The notes below the pieces were generated by a model. That model saw nothing but the letters and a program-made list of their open reading frames with translations. It searched no databases and was not told the DNA's origin. Made by a program: the position numbers and the translations under genes. A stretch of DNA of 64,000 bases. Source: Saxidomus purpurata. Lineage: Eukaryota > Mollusca > Bivalvia > Venerida > Veneridae. Shown here one piece after another: positions 13,096 through 25,200 of this stretch. The stretch lies in the NCBI GenBank assembly GCA_022818135.1, contig JAFMSR010000008.1, positions 25,623,488 to 25,687,487 on the forward strand. The letters run 5' to 3'. How positions within the stretch are numbered: position 1 is the first letter of the stretch; each line of letters starts with the position of its first letter.

Positions 13096-13276
13096 ATGGC
13101 AGATGTTGCAGTTATGCCGCAAACAAATGATCACGGTACAAACTTTGAGCAACAGCACGTGCAGCACGTATACGATGAGATAGCAGCCAGCGTGAATGAT
13201 ACGCAGCACAAAGCATGGCCGAACGTGAAACGGTTCCTGAAGAAGTTTCCACCTGGCGCTCTTATTGCAGATATTG
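13096..13276 (+). CDS. TRMT9B: TRMT9B coding exon 1 (N-terminus and start of SAM motif I)
   Basis: The exon begins at 13081 after a pyrimidine-rich stretch ending TTATTGTAG, so at least one untranslated exon lies upstream. The first ATG (13096) follows 15 nt of leader and opens MADVAVMPQTNDHG. It then reads HVYDEIAASVNDTQHKAWP, the usual Trm9-family lead-in, and PPGALIADI. The donor is ATTG|GTATGG, phase 1, splitting the glycine codon of motif I. The start is supported by being the first ATG in the exon and by a family-like N-terminal length. Confidence 0.92.
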
Positions 13277-16200
13277 GTATGGAAATATTTTACATGTAAT
13301 AATCTGATTACCTTACTTGTTTTGATACATGTGGATACCCACACAGATTAATAAAGGGGTCTGTTGTGGATGTATAAAGGGGTTTGCAGTCATCAAATTG
13401 TTTAGAAGTATTGTTGTGAAATATTTCAGCGTTGTACAGTTCTGGATGTAGCTTCTATAACGGCCTAAAACCTATTCCTGATACAGTAGATATAACCTAC
13501 TACTGGCATTCAGTCCGTATATTTACTATTTCTTACTCAATTAACTCCCTTTGCTGCCAAGAATGTAAGATGATCGAGCCCTGTTAGAATAAAAGGCTGA
13601 AAGTTGCTTGGAGTTTGATAAAATCTGGTTTTAAATTATCATCTAGCCTGGTGGCAAGGCTACCTACTACAGCACTTTAATAGGCTGAATGTTTTAACAA
13701 TGACGCTATCGCTGGCCTTGACTCTACTTACTTTTATTCATGAACTCTTCCAGCTTTCAGTTTGGACAGAACCTTTACTTGTTCAAAGGGGTGCTAGTTG
13801 AAAATTTAATACCCAATGAGCAAACAGTGTAGATCATGATCAACGTGCAAGGAAGGGCACTCTGATCATGATCTGCACTGGTTATAAAGTAGAAGCACTT
13901 GCTGCAAGGTGGGTAAGAGTTACTAGGGCACTCAATATGGCACTAACAATGTAATCAACACAACCTGGTGATGCTTTTGTAAACATTAATATAAAGCTAT
14001 AATACCTGCCTTTGACAGGTTTCATTGAACATTATTGGGTGTAAATTATGGAGCAGATTGTATTAACAGCTAGAACATCTGCTGCTTGTGCAACAGCAAT
14101 ACAAGTTAATGATATTATTATGCTGCACTTCAATGAAAAGAGGGTAGACAGCTTTTACCTTATAGTACATATGTCCTTGAAAATGTATGGATCAATTTTC
14201 CATCAATAGCAAAGAGAGATACCACAGTATTATGTATTTTATTAATTGTCTTCTTAGTTTGGTGTATGGGCCTCAGGATTTAAACTTATTGGTAGAACTC
14301 TGCTGAACCTGTCATTTCTGTCCAGGAGAATATTTCATTAAGTTTGAAAAGTATTTATTAGACTTATGTAATATAAGTTCTGAGAAAATGAGTCTACAAT
14401 ATATGTAAAATAGATAAATTTAGTTTGCATAGTTTGATACTGAATTACAAATTATAATTATAAGTGCTAAGGTGAAAGGTCAAGGTTACATTTTTTAGAC
14501 AGCAAATTGCTCAGAAGTCCTGAGTTTTCCATTTTTAAATTGAACAGTTCTGTTTTGTTGATATGGCACTCAACAGTATAATAAATTTAATGTCATGTAA
14601 TCCAGTGTGCTCACCTGTGACATCAGAAATTTAACCATTTTCTAGTAGACACGTATATGCCCTTGAGGATGCACGTGTCAACAAATAATTGACACTATAA
14701 ATATTACATTATTACTGTTCATACTGGGTACTTCATTGACATATTGTAAGATAGAAGGAAACTGTAAATATGGTAATTTGCAGTCATTTAATGGTCGCTA
14801 TCCTCATAATAAAATCCACAAATTATTCATTTTCATAGATTAATAATTAGAACATTCTTACATTTATTTTGTCAAAATTCAGGAATTAGTCTGTCTGCAT
14901 GTCCAATTTCTAGTACTTTATAATAATGTCTTTATAAAAAGATTGTGTGTTCAATGAATGTAAAATGATAAATACAAAAAATGTAAATAAAAGTTTAAAG
15001 TGACATTATGTCCATCTTACTGCACATAGTGTATTTTTGTGACAGTTTTATAAAAGCATTTTTTGGTTGCTGTTCATTTAAATGTGTTAAATTAATGATT
15101 ATGCCGCATTAGTATTTGAAGTTGGTGCTTTAGATATGAAAAAATCGGACTGATAAAATGATAGTTGATTGTGTCGTTGTTGATGTTGGTAGAGATTTCG
15201 GCAGTGGAAGGGAAGCAACTCCTGCATGCAGTTGTACTTTTCTAAGAGGACCCTGAGGAAGGCTCTGTAAAAGCCGATATGTTGGTCATAAAATAAAAGT
15301 GTCAAACTAAACCTGCTTTGATTGTGTGGTTACATTACACTTCTGTGTCGTTTTATAATCTATTAAATAAATCAGTATAAATTAATTTCAGGCTGTGGTA
15401 ATGGCAGGTATTTGAACATCAACAAATCTTCTTTCAAAGTTGGTGTGGATGTGTGTACGGCCCTGGTCAACAATGCTAAAAGTAAAGGTAAATGAAAGAT
15501 GTAATGCAATGGGCACAATTAGATTATTGGATATACAAGTAGATCTAGTAATGGTGATACATACCGGTTTACATTTTAGAAAAAAGTTCTAGTAGTATTC
15601 TTGGCCATTGATAATCGGGGAAGGAATCTTAGCTAGGTAGTATAGCAAATAGTTATAGTTAATAATAATAATAATGATAGCAAAAACTGAGAATCCATCG
15701 AATTTTGTCTGCTTTTCTTGTCTTTTGGTTAAACAGAGATTTAAGAGTGTTTTTAGGCCTTGTTTAAACAGGTAACATGGGCAACTGATTTGCTAATATT
15801 ATTATGTAGAATTTCATGAACTTTGAGATTTAAGCTAGGTATGACCTTCCTTAGAAGCCCAAAAAGTTGTCAAAATGAAATAATATTAATCAGTTTTGAC
15901 ATAATCCTTGATTTCATGTCAAGGTATGTTTAGCATCACATGTCTTATAAGCAGAGATTACGAAACTTTATTGATTAGACACGTTTAATGATTCAGTTAT
16001 GATGTTCTACCCATGGGAAAAAAGCAACAGAACAACATACTGCTTTCTGCTGAACATGCAATCACGGCTTGTGAAATTATGAATGAGCTATTATGGGTTG
16101 TTAAATTAAGTGCTGTAAAAATAAACTCCATGTATTGCATTATTTAGGTTCATTTAGGATGAGAGGCTGGTCTATACTGTTCTAACTGTGTAAATTAGAT

Positions 16201-19200
16201 TCAGTGTCAGGTGAGCAGGATTTAAGGTTAGAAAACTTCTTTCCGTAAACCAGTCTATAAATACTGCTTCCTGATTGGTCAGATTTGAAAATAGGTTCAG
16301 AAAGCAAAGATTTCAGACTGGTTATGGAATAAAAGTTTTCTCTATAGGTTTTTGGCTCTCTAATGATACAATACTTGGCTAGCAACATGTAACTATATGA
16401 ATATATATGAGCACCTAATAATGGAAACAAGTAGTCATAGATACTTTTGTTAGCAATATAAATACAACTATACAGGCTTTATTGTATACTAACAATATGT
16501 TTATGTAAAACATTGCAAGGATGTGTGTGGTATTGTACCAAACGTATACATTTTGAGAAGATGTATCAACTTTTTCCATACTGGTGTGAAAAGCTTTTGA
16601 TAAGGTAATGGAGGCAAATCCCCTTTGTATAAGTCTTCAGGCTCATATTTGGTTCTATTTATCACTTTGCATACATTTTTTTACCCTACTGGGTTTAGCA
16701 GAATATTGCTAATTTTAACACAACGTTAGTTATTCGGTATTAATTTTGACAAAATTAAGTGGTTTTGATGAAACAAATTGTTTGGCTCTAAAAGTCAACC
16801 ATGCTGTCATCAGATAGCTCTGGATTTATTGACTCTTCTGTAAGTTCCTTTAATGCCTATATAAGCATAGACTAAATTAAAATATGCTATGTTTATATCT
16901 AAAACTGCTTCACCAAAAATTCTTTTGCACTCTTTAAATCATTCAATAGTACCACTGCAGGATTCTTGTGTATTTCTCCATAGAAATTAATTAGCTTCTT
17001 ATCTTTGTCTAGCTAGCTCCCACACAATCTGTCCATCCCAAATTAGCAATCTCCACTTTAACCACCTTCTGTCTCTATTTTTGACTTGTAATTGATGTCA
17101 AAATAATGGTGAATTGATCGCAAACAGCATAAATTGTCATTTATCAGTAACCCCTTTGGTAAATGTTACTGTTAAATACTCCACAGGGAATTAAATATCA
17201 CTTTTTATCTTGGTCATTATTTAGCTAAAGTTAACAATTAGCATTATTATGGCGTACAATATTGGCTGTAAGTTCTCATTTTAGAATTCCCCTCCTCCCC
17301 AAAGTTATTCTAGTATTTTAGTTGCTTGATATCATTTTGAGGCATGGAAATTGATAAAATATTTTGAGTAGGCATAAATACATATAATTATGATGATACT
17401 GGTGCAAAAATATTGAAATTGTAATTATTTTAAAATGTCACATTGCATGAAGGTTTGTACACCAGCTGTGTCACATTGCAAAAAGATTTGTACTCTAGCT
17501 GTGTCACATTATGTAAGGATTTGTACACTCCCTGTGTCACATTATATACGGATTTTTACAGTTGCTGTGTCACATTATATAAGGGTTTGTACACCAGCTG
17601 TGTCACATTTCATGAGTGTCTGTACACCAGCTATGTCACATTGCATTAAGGTTTGTATATCCACCTGATCACATTTCGTATGAGTTTGTACACCAGCTAT
17701 GTCGCATTTCATAAGGGTTTGTAAACAAGTTATGTCACATTTTGCAAGGGTTTGTACACCAGCTGTGTCACATTGTAAAAGGATTTGTACACCAGCTGTT
17801 GAACACCAGCTGTGTCACATATAAGGATTTTTACACCAGCTTTGTCACATTTTGTAAGGGTTAATACACCAGCTTTGTCACATTTTATAAGGGTTTGTAC
17901 ACCACATGTGTCACATTTCATAAGGGTTTGTTCACCAGCTGTGTCACATTGCATAAAGGTTAATACACAAGCTATGTCACATTTTATTAGGTTTGTACAT
18001 GACTTGTGTCACATTTCATAAGGGTTTGTACACCAGCTGTGTCACATTGCATTAAGGTTTGTACACTAGCAGTATCAGGTTGCATTAAGGTTTGTTAGTG
18101 TCACATTTCATTAGGGTTTGTACACCAGCTAGGTTTGTTCACCCTCTGTGTCACATTGCACTAGGATTTGTACACTACCTGTGCATTGCATTAATTTCTT
18201 TTCATCAGCAGTGCCAGATTGCATTAAGATTTGAACACAAATTTATGTCACATTTCATAAAGTTTTATACATCAGTTGCATCATGTCATATTTGTACACT
18301 GGTTGTGTTACTTTACACTAGTGTTTATACACACTTTACATTAGGGGTCATTCAGCAAATTGTTACAAACATTTTGGTCTTTTAACTGTCCTTATAAAAG
18401 TATTTTCCCTTGAGAAAAAAAACACAATAAGTGCTTCAGTGCCACAGACTGAGGAAGTGCTTCCATATTTTTAAAATCATAAAATGCGAACTGTTTCCTA
18501 ACACATATCTATAATGTAGATTCAGATAGCTTTCATTGTGTTTCTGTGAATGTGAATATTTTATATCATGTAAATTTTGATGTTTAATTAAGATTTTTCG
18601 CCTGCAAAGAGTAATAGGATGGTCCCTGTATATTGTTACATGAATAGTTTGTATTAACTTGTAAATGCCACAATGTTATGTTGTTCTCAAATATCAGTTG
18701 AAGAAAAGATGCAATAATGGAACAATAGCGGGTACTATTTATTTGAGTTCAGCTTTAATCAATGTACATGTATTCTGCAAATATATACCTGAATCCGAAG
18801 CTCAGCTTTTTGCTCACCTGAGCTGGCTCAGGGTGAGCTATTAGGATCGATGAATGTCCGTCGTCCGTCCACATTAGTTCGTTGACACTCTAGTGGTCAC
18901 AGTTTTGCCTCAATTCTCACGAACTTGGTCAGGATGTTTGTCCTAGTAATTACTCGGACGAGTTCGAATATGGGTCATCTCGGATGAAAAACTAGGTCAC
19001 ATGACCCAAAAATAGAAAAATCTTGTTAACACTCTAGAGGCTACTGTTTCAGTCCAAATATCCTGGCAATTTGTCAGAAAGGTCGTTTTGATGATTTCTA
19101 GCTCAAGTTCGAATATGGGTCATCTGGGGTCAAAAACTAGGTCACACAGCCCAAATATGGAAAAACCTTGTTAACACTCTAGAGGTAACATTTTCAGCCC

Positions 19201-22200
19201 AAATATCCTGGAAATTTGTCAGAAAGGTTGTTTCGATGATTTCTAGCTCAAGTTCGAATATGGGTCATCTGGGGTCAAAAACTAGGTCACACAGCCTGAA
19301 TATGGAAAAACCTTGTTAACACTTTAGAGGTAACATTTTCAGCCCAAATATCCTGGAAATATGTCAGAAAGGTTGTTTTGATGATTTCTAGCTCAAGTTC
19401 GAATATGGGTCATCTGGGGTCAAAAACAAGGTCACACAGCCCAAATGTGGTAAAACCTTGTTAACACTCTAGAGGTTACATTTTCAGCCCAAATATCTTG
19501 GAAATTTGTCAAAAAGGTTATTTCGATGATTTCTAGCTCAAGTTCGAATATGGGTCATCTGGGGTCAAAAACTAGGTCACACAGCCCAAATATGGAAAAA
19601 CCTTGTTAACACTCTAGAGGTAACATTTTCAGCCCAAATATCCTGGAAATTTGTCGGAAAGGTAGTTTTGATGATTTCTAGCTCATGTTAGAATATGGGT
19701 CATCTGGGGTCAAAAACTAGGTCACACAGCCCAAATGTGGAAAAACCTTGTTAACACTCTAGAGGTAACATTTTCAGCCCAAATATCTTGGAAATTTGTC
19801 AAAAAGGTTATTTCGATGATTTCTAGCTCAGGTTCGAATATGGGTCATCTTGGGTCAAAAACTAGGTCACACAGCCCAAATATGGAAAAACCTTAACACT
19901 CTAGAGGTAACATTTTCAGCCCAAATATCCTGGAAATTTGTCGGAAAGGTAGTTTTGATGATTTCTAGCTCATGTTAGAATATGGGTCATCTGGGGTCAA
20001 AAACTAGGTCACACAGCCCAAATATGGAAAAACCTTGTTAACACTCTAGAGGTTACATTTTCAGCCCAAATATCCTGGAAATTTGTCAGAAAGATTGTTT
20101 CGATGATTTCTAGCTCAAGTTTCAATACGGGTCATCTAGGGTCAAAAACTAGGTCACACAGCCCAAATGTGGAAAAACCTTGTTAACACTCTAGAGGTTA
20201 CATTTTCAGCCCAAATATCCTGGAAATTTGTCAGAAAGATTGTTTCGATGATTTCTAGCTCAAGTTTCAATATGGGTCATCTGGGGTCAAAAACTAGGTC
20301 ACAGAGCCCAAATATGGAAAAGCCTTGTTAATACTCTAGAGGTAACATTTTCAGCCCAAATATCCTGGAAATTTGTCAGAAAGGTTGTTTTGATGATTTC
20401 TAGCAACTTTGTCAAAAGCAGTTGTACTCGGTTGAGCGATAAAGGGTCATCATGGCCGTCTTGTTATTAATTTACGGCATTTCTGAGGAGAGTGTAAGAG
20501 TAACAGTAAATGTTAACAGTAAAAATAAAATAATTCTTTATTAAAGTGATATAACCATAGAAGATTGTCATGATAATTTTGAATAAGACATTAATCATTG
20601 ATTTTTTAGCTCGACTATTCGAAGAATAAGGAGACTATTGCACTCGCCCCAGCGTCGGCGTCGGCGTCTGTGTTAATTAAAGTTTTTCATAAAGTCAAAT
20701 ATCTTGAATACTATCAAAGGTATTGACTTGAAACTCAAACTATATGTTTACCAGCAACATCTTCACCTGAGGAAACAATCCCCATAACTCTGTTTTGATT
20801 TTTGACAGATTTATGCCCCTTTTTAACTTAGAAATTTTGGTTAAAGTTTTTTATAAATTCAAATATCTTGAATACTATCAAAGGTATTAACTTGAAACTC
20901 AAAGTATGTGTCTACCATCAACATCTTCACCTGAGGAAACAATCCCCATAACTCTGTTTTGATTTTTGACAGATTTATGCCCCTTTTTAACTTAGAATTT
21001 TTTGTTAAAGTTTTTTATAAATTCAAATATCTTGAATACTATCAAAGGTATTGACTTGAAACTCAAAGTATGTGTCTACCATCAACATCTTCGCCTGAAG
21101 AAACAATCCCCATAACTCTGTTTTGATTTTTGACAGATTTATGCCCCTTTTTGAATTAGAATTTTTGGTTACATTTTTTTATAAAGTCAAATATCTATAG
21201 GTATTGACTTGAAACTCAAACTATATGTTTACCATCAACATTTACACCAGAGGAAACAATCCCCATACCTCTGTTTTGATTTTTGACAGATTTATGCCCC
21301 TTTTTACCTAAGAATTTTTGATAAAAGATTTTATAAAGGCAAATATTTTGAATACTTTCAAAGGTATTGACTTGAAACTCAAATTATGTGTCCACCATCA
21401 ACATCTTCACCTGAGGAAACAATCCCCATAACTCTGTTTTGATTTTTGTTAGATTTATGCCCCTTTTTAACTTAGAATTTTAGTTAAAGATTTTTATAAA
21501 GTCAAATATCTTGAATACTATCAAACGCATTGACTTGAAACTTAAAATGTATGTTAACTATCAACATCTTCACCAATGTTTTTGATTTTTGACATATTTA
21601 TGCTCCTTTTTAACTTAGAATTTTGTCACAGTTTTTACCAGACATTATTAGAAATACTGAAATGGCTTACTTTTGAAATGTCATAGAATAATTATGCAGC
21701 ATGCAGCGGGCATGCTTTTTTAATTTTAAACATATCAATTTTGATATGTTACAAAGTTATTCATGATCAAATATACAAGGTCATGTATTTCTTTGAAATT
21801 ATCCCCCCCTTCTCCCCCCAGTTGGCTACAGAATCCAGAGTAAGGCAACGCATGTATTGTACATTTACATAGGTCTTTGAACAAGTTTCATATCTTTGAC
21901 CTTAATTCTGATAGACAATTACACAAAACACCTGTTCTTAGACAAAAAAAACATTTTACCGACAAGCTTTCGAATAGTCGAGCGTGCTGTCATGAGACAG
22001 CTCTTGTTACAACTTAAATAACAAACTCGAGAACGCTTGGACCACTATTGATTTTGAGGTCAGTAGGTCAAAGGTCAAGGTCACAGTGACCCAGAATAGT
22101 AGAATGGTTTCCGGACAATAACTGGAGAACGCTTGGGCTTAGCATCTTGAAGCTTGATGTCGAGGTTGACCATGACCAGCAGATGACCCCTATTGATTGA

Positions 22201-25200
22201 GGTCAGTAGGTCAAAGTTCAAGGCCAACGGGACCTTTTATATTGAAATGGTATCCAAGTCATTAGTCAAGAACCAGTCTGCATACATTTTTCAAACTTGA
22301 TTTGTCATTGCCAGTTGATGACAGCTATTCATTTTCAGGTTGTTTGGTCTTACGCCAATTTCACAGTGACTTTTACTTTAAAAACTTGTTTGTACTGTTG
22401 AAATGGGTGTTAAACCCAAAGAAGAAGAAAACACACAAATTCCCAGGTAACCTTGATTAATGTAGAGTAATTTACTCATTTTCAGTGCATTTTCATCTTG
22501 TTTTAAAACAGGGTATGAGGTGGCATATGCAGACAACTTACACCTTCCATTTCGGGACGGGATTTTTGATGGTGTGGTTTCCATTGGTGTCATTCATCAT
22601 TTCTGCTCAGTTGAAAGACGTATCAAAGCCATGCAGGAACTGGCTCGGGTGCTACGCCCTGGTGGAAGAGTGATGCTGTATGTGTGGGCGCTGGAACAGA
22701 AACACAGAAAAGTAAATTTTCTCCATCAAATTTCTATAATTTCTTTTTTAGAATGGTATACTACACATTGTTTTTTTTAAGTCTTGAAAACTATGTTATG
22801 TACATGTAATGGTTCTCTGCCTTTTTAAAAATGAAGTAATGGTGATTGGGTAACAACTTAAGGCCACCTCCGTGGTCAAGTGGTTAGTGTCACTGACTTG
22901 AAATCTCTCATAGATTGAGTGTCGTGGGTTCGAGCCCTGCTACCGACCATGTCTCTTTATGTGAGAAAGTTGGCAGTTTCTTATGGCAGATAGGAGTCTT
23001 ATACTGGTTCTTCCCAAGAAAGAAGAAAGAAGGTCAGGTAAACTGCCCACCTGCAAAAATGACCAAAACACGGTTTGAACTTGCATAAAACTCCTTCAAC
23101 AACACAACAGTGGTACTTTTTCCTTAGCTCATTCTGGGAAACAGAGGCTCAAATTACAATTGCGTCTGCTACAGTTACAGTAAGATGACCAGCTTTGCTT
23201 TTGATCTAAAAATGGACATGAAAGACTATATCTGCTTGAAAGCTGTAATAAGGCCAATGTACATTGATATATACAGATTGAACCTTGTGTCCCGAACTGC
23301 CATCTGGTTACCATTCTAATGACTGCTTTGTTAATACAAATGTATTTGACCGATAGAATGATAGGTTGTCACTAAACTGGCCACCATCCAGAGGTTAGCA
23401 AACAGGGCAGTCAGAAACTGTTCACCAACTGGACTGCATGTTAACAAAATCTGGAAGAAAAACTTTTTGACCCCTGAAAAAACGTCCATAGTCATTAGTC
23501 ATTTGTAACTATGCCCATGTTAATGAGGAAAAGAGAATTATAGCCTTATTCATATGCATGAGAGTGCTTTGAATGTGAAAGTATGAGCTTTGTTTATTTA
23601 AATGATAATTGGCATAGTATAATCATGTAATCTGGAACCAGCTAGTGTTCTGTGTGTTGAAACTGACAAGACTGGTACCCAGAACATGTGACCTGGAACC
23701 GAGTCCTGTGACCTGGAACCAGCTAGTGATCTGTGTGTTGAAACTGTGATCTGTGTGTTGAAACTGACAAGACTGGTACCCAAAATGTGACCTGGAACCA
23801 GCTAGTGATCTGTGTGTTGAAACTGACAAGACTGGTACCCAGAATATGTGACCTGGAACCAGCTACTGTTCTGTGTGTTGAAACTGACAAGACTGGTAGC
23901 CGGATCTTGCAGAAACTGATATTCAAAACTTTACCCTTTCTGTACTGCTGCGTCTAATTAATCTAGTAACATGTGATGGTTGTATTACAAACATTTCTCT
24001 TATTACACTGTTGCCTTTGTTTAAAGACAAAGTCATCTAAAATATTTCCATCGTGGATTGATTTACTTCACAGATATAAAAATCTTACGAAAACATTTTA
24101 ACACTTAATTTGTTATATATGTTCCTATTTCTTAGAAATGTTCCTTATGGAGTTGCCTAGTGGACCCAGTTTAAAGACAAAGTATTACAATGAAAACATT
24201 TCCTGTTTTTCCTGATGAATCTGTCGTCTGGGGTAAGCAATGTCTGATGAACTGAAATTGGTTTCTGAGATTTGAAGTTGTTTTGAAATAAGAGCATGAG
24301 GGTTGAGTTTAATATTGCTTAAAATTCAAATTTATTTGTCGCAAAATCTTTTTAAGAGAAAAACTTTCAGACTTTTCTGCTTATTCTAGATTGTGTAGTT
24401 GCTGTTCTATGATTGAAGCAGAATTGTTTATTCAGAGACAAACGTTACGTTCGTCTGCCCATATATACCAAACTGGGGCAAGTGATCCTGCCTTTGTGGC
24501 TAGTGCAGATTATGATCAGTCTGTACATCCATGTAGTCTGATCATGATCTGCACTGGTATTTTATTCAGTCAGTAAATTTTTACTAAATTACCCCTTGAA
24601 CAAGTAATGGAATGATTCACATTGACAAGCCGGACAAGTCCATTTTAGAATTTGAACAGGGTAAGGGTTAAATCATGCATGTTGATGAAAATCACCAAAA
24701 CAGCTGCCTTATATCACAGTCCTCACACAATTGAAAAGGCCGTACGTTGTAATAGTTTTAACTGTACCTTGTAAATAGTTATACGATTTAACTTCTTCCA
24801 CATTTCTAGAGTTATTCCCATGAAACAGGAGTCAGTGAAGTTTCAACTCTTCATTGTGTGTGATACAATCTTAATTGAAAATTCAATTAATGTCTGAATA
24901 AAGCTTTGCATTTTGCCATAGGAGAGGTAGTATTTGTTTATCTCCTATGCTCCCACAAGTTACAAGTGATTCTGTATTTGCTTTCTGTGTAGATCATGAT
25001 CAGCCTACAGATTTGTGCAGTGTAATCATGTTTTGATTTAATTTCATATTCTGTGAATTGATTTTCCCATTAGCACCCCTTTTGAATAATTAATGGTTCA
25101 GTCTAAATTGAAAAATGGACAAGTCCATTTAGAAATTTAGCAAGGTCAACATTAAATGGTGAAAATGCGAGTTCCAGTAAGTGATGGGACCACAAGTCAC

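Larger units (their letters stand above)
15488..22511 (+). other. TRMT9B intron 2 (between coding exons 2 and 3), repeat-rich
   Basis: 7.0 kb, GT-AG. Holds the 33-bp minisatellite (17437-18330), a hairpin-headed 145-bp tandem element (18806-20466), a TIR element with 164-bp tandem units (20603-22009) and a remnant with GGTCAAGGTCACAGTGACC-type repeats at about 22020-22230. The stretch 15490-17400 shows nothing recognisable apart from a short TAA-rich microsatellite at about 15660. Confidence 0.8.

Noticed and set aside
15236..15300. 3' end of a Penelope-like or other retroelement (CTGAGGAAGGCTCTG, GCCGATATGTTGG)
   Set aside because: The phrase resembles common retroelement tails, but only about 60 bp is recognisable and there is no reverse transcriptase nearby.
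17435..18385. Overlapping open frames encoding VSHxxxVCTPA repeats
   Set aside because: They are translations of the 33-bp minisatellite in several frames and on both strands; no start context, no non-repeat part.
22862..22950. Functional tRNA gene
   Set aside because: A and B boxes are present but the acceptor stem does not pair and a SINE body follows.
24210..24260. Hammerhead ribozyme core (CTGATGA twice)
   Set aside because: No stem II of usable length before GAAA and no pairing stems I/III; I checked because bivalve satellites can carry hammerheads.
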